From Pigmentiphaga litoralis (GTDB taxonomy: Bacteria > Pseudomonadota > Gammaproteobacteria > Burkholderiales > Burkholderiaceae_B), in contig NZ_JACCBP010000001.1 of assembly GCF_013408655.1 (NCBI RefSeq), positions 3,348,001-3,412,000 on the forward strand: 64,000 nucleotides of DNA. The letters run 5' to 3'. The position numbers and the translations under genes were made by a program. The notes below the pieces were generated by a model. That model had not been told where the DNA came from. It did not search any database and saw only the letters and a program-made list of their open reading frames with translations. The stretch's first letter is position 1, and each line of letters opens with the position of its first letter. Below are positions 37,255-46,913 of this stretch, piece after piece.

Positions 37255-37551
37255 ATGCCTCGCCTGCTTCTCGTTTCCGCCGCACTTGCGGCCGTGTTGT
37301 CGTTGTCCGCCTGCGGCAGCAATGTCTCGCTGGCCGAGCCGCAGCCCATCCGGGGCTACGTGTCGAACATGGGCACCTTCCAGAATTTCATTGCGACGCG
37401 GCCGACGCCGTCGGGCTTCCGGCGCATGTATCCCGACGTGCAGCTGGTGCTGCCGCAAGACATCGCCACGATGGAAATGCGGAACAACAACAGCCGCTAT
37501 TTTGCGCAGCTGGATAACCAGGGCCGCATCGTGGGCGGCAGCTTCCGCTAG
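37255..37551 (+). CDS. Small putative lipoprotein of unknown function
   Basis: 98 residues from the ATG at 37255. The N-terminus is a lipoprotein signal with lipobox LSAC at about residues 17-20 and Gly next. The mature part of about 78 residues shows no motif I recognise. An in-frame ATG at 37183 would put 24 polar residues before the signal, so I prefer the later start. It is convergent with the histidine kinase gene, 16 bases away. Confidence 0.7.
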   Translation: MPRLLLVSAALAAVLSLSACGSNVSLAEPQPIRGYVSNMGTFQNFIATRPTPSGFRRMYPDVQLVLPQDIATMEMRNNNSRYFAQLDNQGRIVGGSFR

Positions 37552-37567
37552 GACTGCACCAAGGCAG

Positions 37568-38749
37568 TCAGCGCCGCGGCGCCGCGTCCCGCACGATCGG
37601 AAACCGCAAGCAGATCGACGCGCCCTTCCCGTCCGTCCCTCGCCCGAACGACAGGGTGGCGCGCAGCCTGCGGGCCAGTGACGATACGACCTTCATGCCC
37701 ATGCCAGTGGACCGCGCCGGGTCGAAGTTGCTCGCAATGCCGGGGCCGTCGTCGTCCACCTTGAGTTCACACAAGCCGCCCTCGACCGGTTCCAGGCACA
37801 CGGTCACGTGATGCGCGCCCTGCTTCATCGCATTGATCACCAGTTCGTTCACCACCAGTCCCAGCGACACCAGATTGTCGGTCGACAGGTAGACGGGCGA
37901 CCCGGTCACGTGCACATGGCCGGTCCCGCCCACGAAGTCGGAAATGTCTTCGCACAGGTGGTCCAGGTACTCGACGGCCTGCACGCCTTCATAGTCTTCC
38001 GACAGCTGGATGTGCTGGTGCACGCGCGCAATGGCGGCGACGCGGCCAGCCGCGCGGCCGATCTCGTGCCCAGCCACGTTGTCGGCGTTTTCTTCGGCCT
38101 GGATTTCGAGCATGGTGGTGATCAGCTGGAGGCTGTTCATGACCCGATGGTCGACTTCCTGCGCCATGACATCGGCATGGGCCAGCGCAGCTTCCTTTTC
38201 GGCCACCGCGGTGGACAGCGTGTCGATTGCGCGGCGCGCCGACAGCCGCAATTCAAGCTGATCCATGACGACCGAGGCCAGGTCTGACAAATGGCCGATC
38301 TGGTCCCGGTTGATGCCGCGCGGCCGTTTGTCCAGCACGCACAGGGTGCCCAGGTTGTGGCCGTCGGACGTGTGCAGCGGCACGCCAGCGTAGAAGCGCA
38401 GGCCGAACTCGCTGGCAACCAGCGGGTTGGTCATGGCGCGGGGATCGAATCTGGCGTCGGTCAGCACCCAGGCGTCGTCGTGCAGGATCGCCGACGCGCA
38501 AAGTCCGGCGTCGCGCGGGATCTGTTCCACGTCCAGGCCATGGTGGGATTTGAACCAGATGCGATCGGTGTCGACGATGCTGATGATCGCGATCGGGACG
38601 TCGAGCAGGCGGGCCGCCAGCGCGGTGACGCTATCGAACGCGCCATCGGGCGGCGTATCCAGGATGTCATAGCGCCGCACGGCGTCGAGCCGGCGAGCTT
38701 CCTGGTCGGCAGGCATGCCGATGAAACTCTGGGTAACGGTACTGATCAC
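37568..38749 (-). CDS. Soluble GAF-domain sensor histidine kinase (HWE/HisKA_2 type)
   Basis: 393 residues from a GTG at 38749 (an ATG at 38716 is possible). The N-terminal GAF domain covers about residues 20-165. The HisKA_2 dimerisation helix carries the phospho-acceptor His in EVDHRVMNSLQL. The ATPase domain has LGLVVNELVINA (N box) and VDDDGPGI (G1 box). There is no membrane segment, so it senses a cytoplasmic signal. No response regulator lies next to it; the nearest receiver protein is at 46512. Confidence 0.85.
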   Translation of the reverse strand: MISTVTQSFIGMPADQEARRLDAVRRYDILDTPPDGAFDSVTALAARLLDVPIAIISIVDTDRIWFKSHHGLDVEQIPRDAGLCASAILHDDAWVLTDARFDPRAMTNPLVASEFGLRFYAGVPLHTSDGHNLGTLCVLDKRPRGINRDQIGHLSDLASVVMDQLELRLSARRAIDTLSTAVAEKEAALAHADVMAQEVDHRVMNSLQLITTMLEIQAEENADNVAGHEIGRAAGRVAAIARVHQHIQLSEDYEGVQAVEYLDHLCEDISDFVGGTGHVHVTGSPVYLSTDNLVSLGLVVNELVINAMKQGAHHVTVCLEPVEGGLCELKVDDDGPGIASNFDPARSTGMGMKVVSSLARRLRATLSFGRGTDGKGASICLRFPIVRDAAPRR

Positions 38750-38958
38750 GCTGGGCCTCTGAAAATGCGCGCGAGGCGTTGCCGCCACGCCAATACATGG
38801 GAAACAGCAGGTGATACATAGCAAGACAATTACCGGCCAGCCTAACGGCGTAGCCCATCAGTAAGCGCTTTGTCTCATGCTACAACGATCCAGCCCAGCA
38901 GTAGCCGCCCGTGTTCACGCCGGTGCTGCCTTGTAACGCCTCTTTCCAGGTTGAACGC

Positions 38959-40539
38959 ATGTCTGTCGTTGCCCTTACCTTCCGCCCCGCATCCGGGCGC
39001 CGATCCCCCGCCGCGCCGTGGAAGGCGCTGGTATTGGTTGCCGTGCTTGCGCTGGGTGGCTGTGCGTTGCCTTCGCAGGAAGGCCGCAAGGAATCGCAGG
39101 CCATCAGCGCGGCCGAAGGTGCAGGCACGCGCATTGGCCGATCGCTTGCGGGCGCGGCCTCCGCCAACCCGGGGCTGACTGGCATCAGCCCCCTGTCGGA
39201 CGCGCGCGGCGCCTTTGCCGCCCGGATGCGGCTGGTGCAGGGCGCAGAACGCACGATCGATGTGCAGTCCTACATCTGGCACAAGGACGCAACCGGAACG
39301 CTGCTGTTGCGGGCGCTTCATGATGCGGCCGAGCGCGGCGTGCGCGTGCGCCTGCTGCTGGACGACAACGGCACCGCGGGCCTGGACGATGCGCTGGCTG
39401 CACTCGACCGGCACCCCAACTTCGAAGTGCGCCTGTTCAATCCCTTTTCGGTACGGTCGCCCAAGGCCATCGGCTACCTGACCCACTTCGACCGCGCCAA
39501 CCGGCGCATGCACAACAAGTCGTTCACGGTGGACAACCAGGCCACGATCGTTGGCGGACGAAATATCGGCGACGAGTACTTTGGCGCCACCGACGACGTG
39601 GTGTTTGCCGACCTGGACGTCATTGCCGTGGGTGCTGTCGTGCCGGACATGTCGAAAGACTTCGACCGGTACTGGGCCAGCCTGTCCGCCTATCCCATCG
39701 ACCGCATCCTGGCTTCCAAAAAGCCGGTGCCGCTCGAAGAGGCCTTGCCGCCGCTTGCCGAAGACAATCCGCAGGCCAACCGCTACCGGAAAGCCAATGA
39801 CGAATCGCGCCTGCTCGACTCGTTGTACGAGGGCAAGATCGAATTTCAGTGGAGCAAGGTGCGGATGATCAGCGACGATCCGCGCAAGGGCCTGGGCGAG
39901 GCCCCCGACAGCAAGCTGATGATGCCGCGGATCATGCAGTTGCTGGATACGCCGCGGGAAAGCCTGGACCTGGTGTCGTCGTATTTCGTGCCGGCGGAGA
40001 CGGGAACGGCAGCGTTCACCCAGCTTGCCCGGGAACGCGTCAAGGTGCGCATCCTGACCAATGCACTGGAAGCCACCGACGTGGCGCCGGTACATGCCGG
40101 CTATGCCAAGCGCCGCAAGGCCCTGCTCGAAGCGGGAGTCACGCTGTACGAGATGCGTCGCCAACCCGGCACCGAAACGTCGGATGTCGGCGGCCCGTTG
40201 GGCAGCTCCGGTTCCAGCCTGCACGCCAAGACCTTTGCGGTGGACCGAAAGCGCATGTTCGTCGGGTCGTACAACTTCGACCCGCGATCGGAAAAGCTCA
40301 ACACCGAACTCGGCTTCGTGATCGACAACCCGAAGCTGACCGACGCCGTCCATGCCGCCTTCGACGAAAAGATTCCGCAGGTCTCGTACGAAGTGCGGCT
40401 GGACGACAAGGGTGACCTGTACTGGCTGGCCTGGGAAGACGGCAAGCAGGTGCGCTACGACTCGGAACCGAAAACCGGATTGCTCAAGGGTCTGGCCATC
40501 CGGGTGTTGTCGTGGCTGCCGATCGACTGGCTGCTGTAG
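38959..40539 (+). CDS. Phospholipase D family lipoprotein (ClsC-like cardiolipin synthase)
   Basis: 526 residues from the ATG at 38959. The lipobox ALGGC near residue 33 suggests a lipid-anchored protein. There are two HKD motifs: His185-x-Lys187...Asp192 and His422-x-Lys424...Asp429, each followed by a GxxN block. Length and sequence resemble E. coli ClsC (YmdC), which makes cardiolipin from two phospholipids and partners with YmdB. No ymdB-like gene is adjacent. It could also be a plain phospholipase. Confidence 0.85.
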   Translation: MSVVALTFRPASGRRSPAAPWKALVLVAVLALGGCALPSQEGRKESQAISAAEGAGTRIGRSLAGAASANPGLTGISPLSDARGAFAARMRLVQGAERTIDVQSYIWHKDATGTLLLRALHDAAERGVRVRLLLDDNGTAGLDDALAALDRHPNFEVRLFNPFSVRSPKAIGYLTHFDRANRRMHNKSFTVDNQATIVGGRNIGDEYFGATDDVVFADLDVIAVGAVVPDMSKDFDRYWASLSAYPIDRILASKKPVPLEEALPPLAEDNPQANRYRKANDESRLLDSLYEGKIEFQWSKVRMISDDPRKGLGEAPDSKLMMPRIMQLLDTPRESLDLVSSYFVPAETGTAAFTQLARERVKVRILTNALEATDVAPVHAGYAKRRKALLEAGVTLYEMRRQPGTETSDVGGPLGSSGSSLHAKTFAVDRKRMFVGSYNFDPRSEKLNTELGFVIDNPKLTDAVHAAFDEKIPQVSYEVRLDDKGDLYWLAWEDGKQVRYDSEPKTGLLKGLAIRVLSWLPIDWLL

Positions 40540-40570
40540 CCGATCAGCGGGCCGTCATTATCGGCCCTGG

Positions 40571-42163
40571 TTACCGCGCCACGGTGACCGAGTTAGGCGG
40601 GATCTGGTAGCTCCAGGTCTCGCTCAGCACCTTGTCGCCCTGCGCCAAGGCCGCACGCAATTCGACGGCCTGCGAAGGATCGTTCACCTTCACGCGCAGG
40701 TTGATGCGATAGCCGCGAATGACCGGATTGCGTTCCAGCGACTGGTGCAGGATCTCGGCATTGCCGCTGTAGCTGACCACGGGCCGAACCGCGGCGTCCG
40801 CGGGCAGATTGGCCAGCGACGCGCCTTCGAAGTCCACCAGCAGGCCCACGCTGCCATCCAGGTGGCGGATCAGGTTGGCCTGCGTGATCTCGCCCGCCGT
40901 GCGCAGGGTCTGCTTCACATACGCAATGTCCTTGTCGATCAGCGCCGGCTCGTTCATGGTCCAGTGCATGCGGTAGTCGTACTGCATGGGCTGGCCCTTG
41001 GCGGGCTTGGCGTCGGGCGTCCAGAAGGCCACGATGTTGTCGTTCGTTTCGTCGGGTGTCGGGATCTCGACCAATTCGACCTGGCCCTTGCCCCAATCGC
41101 CTTGCGGCTCGATCCATGCGCTCGGGCGCAGGTCGTAGCGGTCTTTCAGGTCTTCGTAGCGCGAAAATTCGCGGCCACGCTGCAGCAGGCCAAAGCCCTT
41201 GGGCTGGTTGACGCGAAAGGTGCTGACGGCCAGGTCGCGCGGATTGTTCAGCGGGCGCCACAGCCATTCGCCGTCGCCGGTATGAATCGCCAGGCCATTG
41301 GAATCATGCAGGGCCGGACGGTAGTTCTGCGTGCTGTCGGTGCGCTGATTCGGCCCGAACAGGAACATGCTGGTCAGCGGCGCAATGCCGATCTTGTTGA
41401 CGTTGCTGCGCGAGAACACGCGCGACTGCACATCAAGCACGGCATCGTCACCCGGGCGCAGCGTGAACCGGTAGGCGCCGGTGGCGCGCTGCGAGTCCAT
41501 CAAGGCATAGATCACCAGCTGGCGATCCTGCGGCTTGGGTCGCTCGATCCAGAATTCACGAAAGGCCGGGAATTCTTCGCCGCTGGTCAGCGCCGTGTCC
41601 ATCGCCAGCCCCCGCGCCGACAGGCCGTACACCTGGCCCTTGCCGATCACCCGGAAATAGCTGGCCCCCAAGACGCTCATGATCTCGTCCTGCTTGTCTT
41701 TCTGGTTGATGGGGTACAGCACGCGAAAGCCCGCATAGCCCAGTCTGGCCGTCTGGTCCTTGTCGAAATGCAGGTCGCCAAAATGGAAGCGTTCGGGGTC
41801 GTAGCGGATTTCCTGCACGCCCTGCGGCGTGATCTCGCTGATGCGCACCGGGGTGTTGAAGTGCATGCCCTGGTGATAGAAGCTGAGCTTGAACGGGGTA
41901 TCCAGGTCTTTCCACTCCACCTTGTCGGCGCGCGGCTGGATCTTCATGTAGTCGGCAAACTGCATGCGGCTGAACACCGGCGGCAGGTTGCTGGCCGGCG
42001 CGGCGTACGGTTTGTCCACCAGCGCCTTGGCTTTGGCAGTCACGTCGTCCAGCGAGAAGGCATGGGCCTGTGCGGCGCCCAGCAACAGGCCAAGACATGA
42101 AAGGCTTATCGACGTCAGTACTGAAGGACGACGCACGGAAGCGCTGATGGCAGAAAAGACCAC
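40571..42163 (-). CDS. Periplasmic glucan biosynthesis protein (OpgG/OpgD family)
   Basis: 530 residues from a GTG at 42163, with GGAG six bases upstream. A signal peptide ends at AQAHA near residue 34, and the mature part begins [14 protein letters not shown]. Blocks such as [10 protein letters not shown] and the C-terminal half with [12 protein letters not shown] match OpgG and OpgD, which act in the periplasm on osmoregulated beta-glucans. There is no opgH beside it, unlike the usual opgGH operon, so OpgD or a stand-alone OpgG cannot be told apart. Confidence 0.9.
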   Translation of the reverse strand: MVFSAISASVRRPSVLTSISLSCLGLLLGAAQAHAFSLDDVTAKAKALVDKPYAAPASNLPPVFSRMQFADYMKIQPRADKVEWKDLDTPFKLSFYHQGMHFNTPVRISEITPQGVQEIRYDPERFHFGDLHFDKDQTARLGYAGFRVLYPINQKDKQDEIMSVLGASYFRVIGKGQVYGLSARGLAMDTALTSGEEFPAFREFWIERPKPQDRQLVIYALMDSQRATGAYRFTLRPGDDAVLDVQSRVFSRSNVNKIGIAPLTSMFLFGPNQRTDSTQNYRPALHDSNGLAIHTGDGEWLWRPLNNPRDLAVSTFRVNQPKGFGLLQRGREFSRYEDLKDRYDLRPSAWIEPQGDWGKGQVELVEIPTPDETNDNIVAFWTPDAKPAKGQPMQYDYRMHWTMNEPALIDKDIAYVKQTLRTAGEITQANLIRHLDGSVGLLVDFEGASLANLPADAAVRPVVSYSGNAEILHQSLERNPVIRGYRINLRVKVNDPSQAVELRAALAQGDKVLSETWSYQIPPNSVTVAR

Positions 42164-42451
42164 GGAAATCTCCAGAAATTTGCGATGGAACGCGGACAGC
42201 CGACCGTCCGCCACCCGCAAAGTATCACGATGCCGCGCCGTTGCCGCGGGTAAACCATAGCAGATGGGGCCGCGCCGGCGCGGTTCCGCAGGTCAGGACG
42301 CGCTCGCCAGATGGCGCATCTACAATAGGGCCCGTCCGGTTGCCGCCAAGACGAAACAGGCGGCCGGTTCACTCGACGCGTCGCCCGCCCGACCGCCTGC
42401 GGGGTCGCTGCCGCGTCACCGCATCAACGTGCCACCCGAGATTGCCGTCCC
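42164..42451. promoter_or_regulatory. Divergent control region between the glucan gene and the GH3 beta-glucosidase gene
   Basis: 288 bases without a credible gene. Both genes start here in opposite directions. I see no clear promoter or palindrome by eye. Confidence 0.4.
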
Positions 42452-44746
42452 ATGAAAATGTTGTGTTCGCTGGCCGTCGTCGCCAGCCTGATCAGCCTTC
42501 CCGCCCTGGCCGCCACGCCTGCCGCGCAGCTCGATAACAAGCCGGCCTTCATTGCCGGCCTCATCAAGAAGATGACGCTGGAAGAAAAGATCGGCCAGTT
42601 GCGCCTGATCAGCATCGGCACGGAAATGCCCCAGCCGCGCATCCTTCAGGAAATCGCGGCCGGCCGCATCGGCGGCACGTTCAATACCGTCACCCCCAGC
42701 GAAAACCGGCCGCTGCAAGACGCCGCGGTCAAGCACAGCCGCCTGGGCATCCCGATCTTTTTTGCCTACGACATCGTGCACGGCCATCGCACGGTGTTTC
42801 CCATCAGCCTGGCGCAGGCGTCGAGCTGGGACATGGACGCCATTGCCCTGGGCGCGCGCACGTCGGCCATCGAAGCGTCCGCCGACGGCATCGACATGAC
42901 CTTTGCGCCCATGGTGGATATCTCGCGTGATCCGCGCTGGGGCCGGACATCGGAAGGCTTTGGCGAAGATCCGCATCTGGTGTCGGAAATCGCCAAGGTG
43001 ACAGTGCGGGGCTTTCAGGGCACGTCGGCCGCGAATCGCGACAGCCTGATGGCCAGCGTGAAGCACTTCGCGCTGTATGGCGCGGTGGAAGGCGGCCGAG
43101 ACTACAACACGGTCGACATGAGCCCGATGCGCATGTACCAGGATTACCTGCCCCCCTATCGCGCCGCGATCGATGCCGGCGCGGGCGGCGTGATGGTGGC
43201 GCTGAACTCCATCAACGGCGTGCCGGCCACGTCCAACACGTGGCTGATGCACGACCTGCTGCGCAAGGACTGGGGCTTCAAGGGCGTGACGGTCAGTGAC
43301 CACGGCGCGATTACCGAACTCGTGCGCCACGGCGTTGCGCAAGACAACCGGGAAGCGGCCCGCCTGGCCATCAAGGCCGGCATCGACATGAGCATGCACG
43401 ACGCCCTGTACCTGCAGGAACTGCCCGGGCTGATCAAGTCCGGCGCCGTGTCGATCCGCGAGATCGACAATGCCGTGCGCGAAGTGCTGGGCGCGAAATA
43501 CGACATGGGCCTGTTCCACGATCCGTACCGCCGTATCGGCGTGGCGGCGAACGATCCGGCCGACGTCAATGCCGAAAGCCGGCTGCACCGCGCCGCGGCA
43601 CGCCAGGTGGCGCGTGCGTCCATGGTGCTGCTGGAAAACCGCAACCAGACCCTGCCGCTGAAAAAGAGCGGCACGATTGCGCTGGTCGGCCCGCTGGCCG
43701 ACTCGCAGCTGGACATCCTGGGCAGCTGGTCGGCAGCCGGGGTCGCCAGGCAGGCGATCACGCTGCGCCAGGGCCTGCGCGATGTGGCCGGCGACAAGGT
43801 GCGCGTGATCTACGCGCGCGGCGCCAACATCACCAACGATGAACGCATCGTCGAATACCTGAACTACCTGGATACCGACAATCCCGAAATCATCCAGGAC
43901 AAGCGCTCGCCCGCCGACATGATCGCCGAAGCCGTCAAGGTGGCCGAAGAAGCCGATGTGATCGTGGCGGCCGTGGGCGAATCGCGCGGCATGTCGCACG
44001 AATCGTCCAGCCGGACGCGCCTGGACATTCCCGCCAGCCAGCGCGCGCTGCTGGAAGCGCTCAAGGCCACGGGCAAGCCGCTGGTGCTGGTGCTGATGAA
44101 CGGCCGCCCGCTTGAACTGACCTGGGAACAGGCCCATGCCGATGCCGTGCTCGAAACCTGGTTCAGCGGCACCGAAGGCGGCCATGCCATTGCCGACGTG
44201 CTGTTCGGCGACTACAACCCGTCGGGCAAGCTGCCGGTGTCGTTCCCGCGGTCGGTGGGGCAGATTCCCACGTACTACAACCGCCTGCGCGTGGGCCGGC
44301 CATTCGTGGAAGGCAAGCCGGGCAACTACACCTCCCAGTACTTTGAAGAAAAGAACGGGCCGCTCTACCCCTTCGGCTATGGCCTGAGCTACACCGACTT
44401 TGACGTGTCGCCCATCACGCTGTCGGCCCCGGCCATGGCCCGCAAGGGCAAGCTGGACGCGTCCGTCACAGTCCGCAATACGGGCGCGCGCGATGGCGAG
44501 ACGGTGCTTCAGCTATACATCCACGACGAGGCCGCATCCGTGGTGCGCCCGGAAAAGGAGCTGAAGGATTTCCGGAAGGTGGCGCTGAAGGCCGGCGAAA
44601 GCCGCACGGTCAGATTCACCCTGGACGAAGACGACCTGAAGTTCTTCAATGCCCGCCTGCAGCACGTGGCCGAAGCCGGCCAGTTCGCGGTGCAGATCGG
44701 CCTGGATTCGGAAAATGTGCAGCAGGCGGTCTTCGAGCTTCGATAG
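42452..44746 (+). CDS. bglX: Periplasmic beta-glucosidase, glycoside hydrolase family 3
   Basis: A 764-residue GH3 enzyme with an N-terminal signal peptide (LPALAA cleavage region). Domains in order are the GH3 barrel with nucleophile Asp283 in the TVSDHG block, the alpha/beta sandwich domain with the probable acid/base Glu517 (MSHESS), and a C-terminal fibronectin-III-like domain. Layout and length match BglX of E. coli. Next to an OpgG/D-type gene, a role in trimming or recycling periplasmic glucans is plausible. Confidence 0.92.
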   Translation: MKMLCSLAVVASLISLPALAATPAAQLDNKPAFIAGLIKKMTLEEKIGQLRLISIGTEMPQPRILQEIAAGRIGGTFNTVTPSENRPLQDAAVKHSRLGIPIFFAYDIVHGHRTVFPISLAQASSWDMDAIALGARTSAIEASADGIDMTFAPMVDISRDPRWGRTSEGFGEDPHLVSEIAKVTVRGFQGTSAANRDSLMASVKHFALYGAVEGGRDYNTVDMSPMRMYQDYLPPYRAAIDAGAGGVMVALNSINGVPATSNTWLMHDLLRKDWGFKGVTVSDHGAITELVRHGVAQDNREAARLAIKAGIDMSMHDALYLQELPGLIKSGAVSIREIDNAVREVLGAKYDMGLFHDPYRRIGVAANDPADVNAESRLHRAAARQVARASMVLLENRNQTLPLKKSGTIALVGPLADSQLDILGSWSAAGVARQAITLRQGLRDVAGDKVRVIYARGANITNDERIVEYLNYLDTDNPEIIQDKRSPADMIAEAVKVAEEADVIVAAVGESRGMSHESSSRTRLDIPASQRALLEALKATGKPLVLVLMNGRPLELTWEQAHADAVLETWFSGTEGGHAIADVLFGDYNPSGKLPVSFPRSVGQIPTYYNRLRVGRPFVEGKPGNYTSQYFEEKNGPLYPFGYGLSYTDFDVSPITLSAPAMARKGKLDASVTVRNTGARDGETVLQLYIHDEAASVVRPEKELKDFRKVALKAGESRTVRFTLDEDDLKFFNARLQHVAEAGQFAVQIGLDSENVQQAVFELR

Positions 44747-45045
44747 CGCGCGCCGACCCGTGCTGCCAAAAGACGTTACCAAATGGCGTGACAGCGCGGT
44801 GAGGACTCACGCTACTATTTGCGGATGAGCACCGGTCGCGGCGCCCGTCCCGCGTGCGCCGATTCGATCCGCCACCGCGTTGACCCCAGGCGACCCGCGC
44901 GGCGGCGCGCTCCCCACTCGTTCCAGACCAAAGGTTTCCATGAAGCATCGGACCTGCAGCACGCCCAGCCGCGGCTGCCCTTCCCTTGACGCTGTATTGC
45001 CCATGCCCGCAACGCCGGCGCGCATGACGTTTGAGGAATGACGAC
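44747..45045. other. Non-coding stretch between the GH3 gene and the KaiC-like gene
   Basis: 299 bases. No gene with a ribosome site or recognisable product is seen, and no clear hairpin. It should contain the promoter of the KaiC-like gene. Confidence 0.5.
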
Positions 45046-46494
45046 GTGGTGAACCGTTTGAAGCGCCTGAAAAGCAACGTTCCCGGCCTTGACGACATCC
45101 TGTGCGGCGGATTCGTCGAAGGGGCGTCGTACATCCTGCGCGGCCGCCCCGGCGCAGGCAAGACCATCCTGGCCAACCAGGTCGCCTTCTCGCAAGCCCG
45201 GGAAGGCAACAGCGTCATGTACGTGACGCTGCTGGCCGAATCTCACGAACGCCTGTTCGAGGCGCTGTCGACGCTGGACTTCTACGACGCCCAGCACGTC
45301 GGCAGCAACATGACCTATGTCAGCCTGTTTCAGACCCTGCGGTCCGAAGGACTCGACGCCGTCGTGACCATGCTGCGCAAGGAAATGGCGCGCCGCAATC
45401 CGACCATGCTGGTGGTGGACGGCCTGCTGACCGCCCGCGACGCCGCCGACGACTCGCTCGACGTCAAGACCTTCGTGGCCGAATTGCAGGCCAACGCCGC
45501 CTTTTCGCGCTGCACGATCCTGCTGCTGACCAGCGCCCAGCCCGGCGACGCCAGCCCCGAACACACTATGGTCGATGGCGTGATCGAACTGCACGAAGAC
45601 TATGTCGGCGCCCGCACCTCGCGCCGCCTGCAGGTCACCAAATCCCGTGGCAGCGGCGCGCTGGCGGGCCTGCATCAGTACACCATCACGCAAACCGGCA
45701 TGTCCGTCTTTCCGCGTCTGGAAGCCCTGCTGGCCCACCCGTCCATGCTCGACGCGGCCCCGCCCGAACGGCTGGCCAGCGGCGTCGACGGGCTGGACGA
45801 CCTGATCGGCGGCGGCATTCCCGCCGCCTCGGTCACGCTCGCCATGGGGCCCTCGGGCACCGGCAAGACCACGTTGGGCCTGTCGTTCCTCAAGCTCGCC
45901 ACGCCCGAACAGCCCGCCGTCATGCTGGGCTTTTCCGAATCGCCCCAGCGCCTGCTGCGCAAGGCCACGGCGATCGGCATCGACCTGGAATCGCTGGTCG
46001 CCTCGGGCGCGGTCACCCTGCTCTGGCGCCCGCTGACCGAGAGTCTGGCCGACAAGCTTGCCTATGAACTGCTCGATGCCGTGGCGGCCGTCAATGCCTG
46101 CCGGGTCGTCGTGGACGGCTACAGCGCGCTGGAACGCACCATTCTCGACAAGACGCGCATCGTCGAATTTTTTTCGGCGCTGGGCAATGAACTGAAGGGC
46201 CGCGGCGTCACGCTGCTGGCAACGTGGGAAACGCGCAATCTGTTTGGCCTGAGCGCGGAAAGCCCCACGCCCGAAATCTCCGGCATCGTGGACAACCTGT
46301 TGCTGCTGCAGCAGCATCCGGCCGGCGCCGACCTGCGCCGTGTCGTAGGCATTCTCAAGATCCGCGACGGCGTCTATCCGTCGTCGATGTACGAAATTGC
46401 CGTCGGTCAGGGCGGATTGCACGTACGGGGCAAGTTCGACGTCTCCAACCCCTCTGTGGACGAGCTGCGCGCGCCTGCTCCCCGGGTCGAGTAG
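45046..46494 (+). CDS. KaiC-like double RecA-fold ATPase
   Basis: 482 residues from a GTG at 45046 (GAGGA eight bases upstream). Two KaiC/RecA-type ATPase domains each have a P-loop: GRPGAGKT at 33-40 and GPSGTGKT near 268-275. It is a member of the broad KaiC-like family outside cyanobacteria; no KaiA or KaiB is near. Non-cyanobacterial KaiC proteins are linked to stress response and signalling. The receiver-only response regulator starts 17 bases downstream and is very probably its partner. Confidence 0.9.
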   Translation: MVNRLKRLKSNVPGLDDILCGGFVEGASYILRGRPGAGKTILANQVAFSQAREGNSVMYVTLLAESHERLFEALSTLDFYDAQHVGSNMTYVSLFQTLRSEGLDAVVTMLRKEMARRNPTMLVVDGLLTARDAADDSLDVKTFVAELQANAAFSRCTILLLTSAQPGDASPEHTMVDGVIELHEDYVGARTSRRLQVTKSRGSGALAGLHQYTITQTGMSVFPRLEALLAHPSMLDAAPPERLASGVDGLDDLIGGGIPAASVTLAMGPSGTGKTTLGLSFLKLATPEQPAVMLGFSESPQRLLRKATAIGIDLESLVASGAVTLLWRPLTESLADKLAYELLDAVAAVNACRVVVDGYSALERTILDKTRIVEFFSALGNELKGRGVTLLATWETRNLFGLSAESPTPEISGIVDNLLLLQQHPAGADLRRVVGILKIRDGVYPSSMYEIAVGQGGLHVRGKFDVSNPSVDELRAPAPRVE

Positions 46495-46511
46495 GGCGGA
46501 GCCGGTACGCT

Positions 46512-46874
46512 ATGACCAAGATCGTGGTAGTCGATGACGAGAGCCTGCTTGTAGACGTCCTTGCCTTTGCCCTGGAGGACGAAGGCTACGAGGTTGCGCT
46601 CGCTTATCACGGCAAGATGGCGCTGGAACTGATTCTGGCCGCACCGCCTGCGCTGGTCATCACTGACTTCATGATGCCGCTCATGACCGGCCTGGAGCTT
46701 GCGCAGGACCTGAAGGCGCGTCCGGAATACCAGGACCTGCCGATCATCCTGGTCAGCGGCGCCCAGGGCGCTCTGGCCCGCCGCCACCCCGAACTCTTCG
46801 CCAAGGTGTTCGACAAGCCGTATTCGCTGCCGGACCTGCTGGAGCAGGTGCTGAAGCTGGCCGGGCCGGCCTAG
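46512..46874 (+). CDS. CheY-like single-domain response regulator
   Basis: 120 residues, only a receiver domain. The acidic pair Asp8/Asp9, the phospho-acceptor Asp52 in ITDFMMP and the conserved Lys in FDKPYS (about 102) are present. It follows the KaiC-like gene by 17 bases on the same strand and is convergent with the GGDEF-EAL gene. It has no output domain, so it must act by protein contact. Confidence 0.93.
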   Translation: MTKIVVVDDESLLVDVLAFALEDEGYEVALAYHGKMALELILAAPPALVITDFMMPLMTGLELAQDLKARPEYQDLPIILVSGAQGALARRHPELFAKVFDKPYSLPDLLEQVLKLAGPA

Positions 46875-46894
46875 CCGGGAAGGCGCGGCTTTTT
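46873..46894 (+). terminator. Probable terminator after the response regulator
   Basis: A short stem AGCCG / CGGCT with an 8-base loop is followed by four further T. It begins at the stop codon of the response regulator gene. The stem is weak. Confidence 0.45.
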
Positions 46895-46913
46895 ACCCGC
46901 GATAGCGCTGCAT

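Noticed and set aside
38875..40353. Long open frame (492 codons) on the minus strand
   Set aside because: Antisense of the phospholipase D family gene; no recognisable domain.
40549..40567. Hairpin GGGCCG / CGGCCC between two convergent genes
   Set aside because: No T-run on either strand and a short stem; too weak to list as a terminator.
42416..44185. Long open frame (589 codons) on the minus strand
   Set aside because: Antisense of the GH3 beta-glucosidase; low-complexity His/Gly/Arg composition, no domain.
44815..46422. Long open frame (535 codons) on the minus strand
   Set aside because: Antisense of the KaiC-like gene; no recognisable domain.
45046..46494. Idea that the KaiC-like protein is part of a circadian clock
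   Set aside because: KaiA and KaiB are absent nearby and the family is widespread outside cyanobacteria with other roles.
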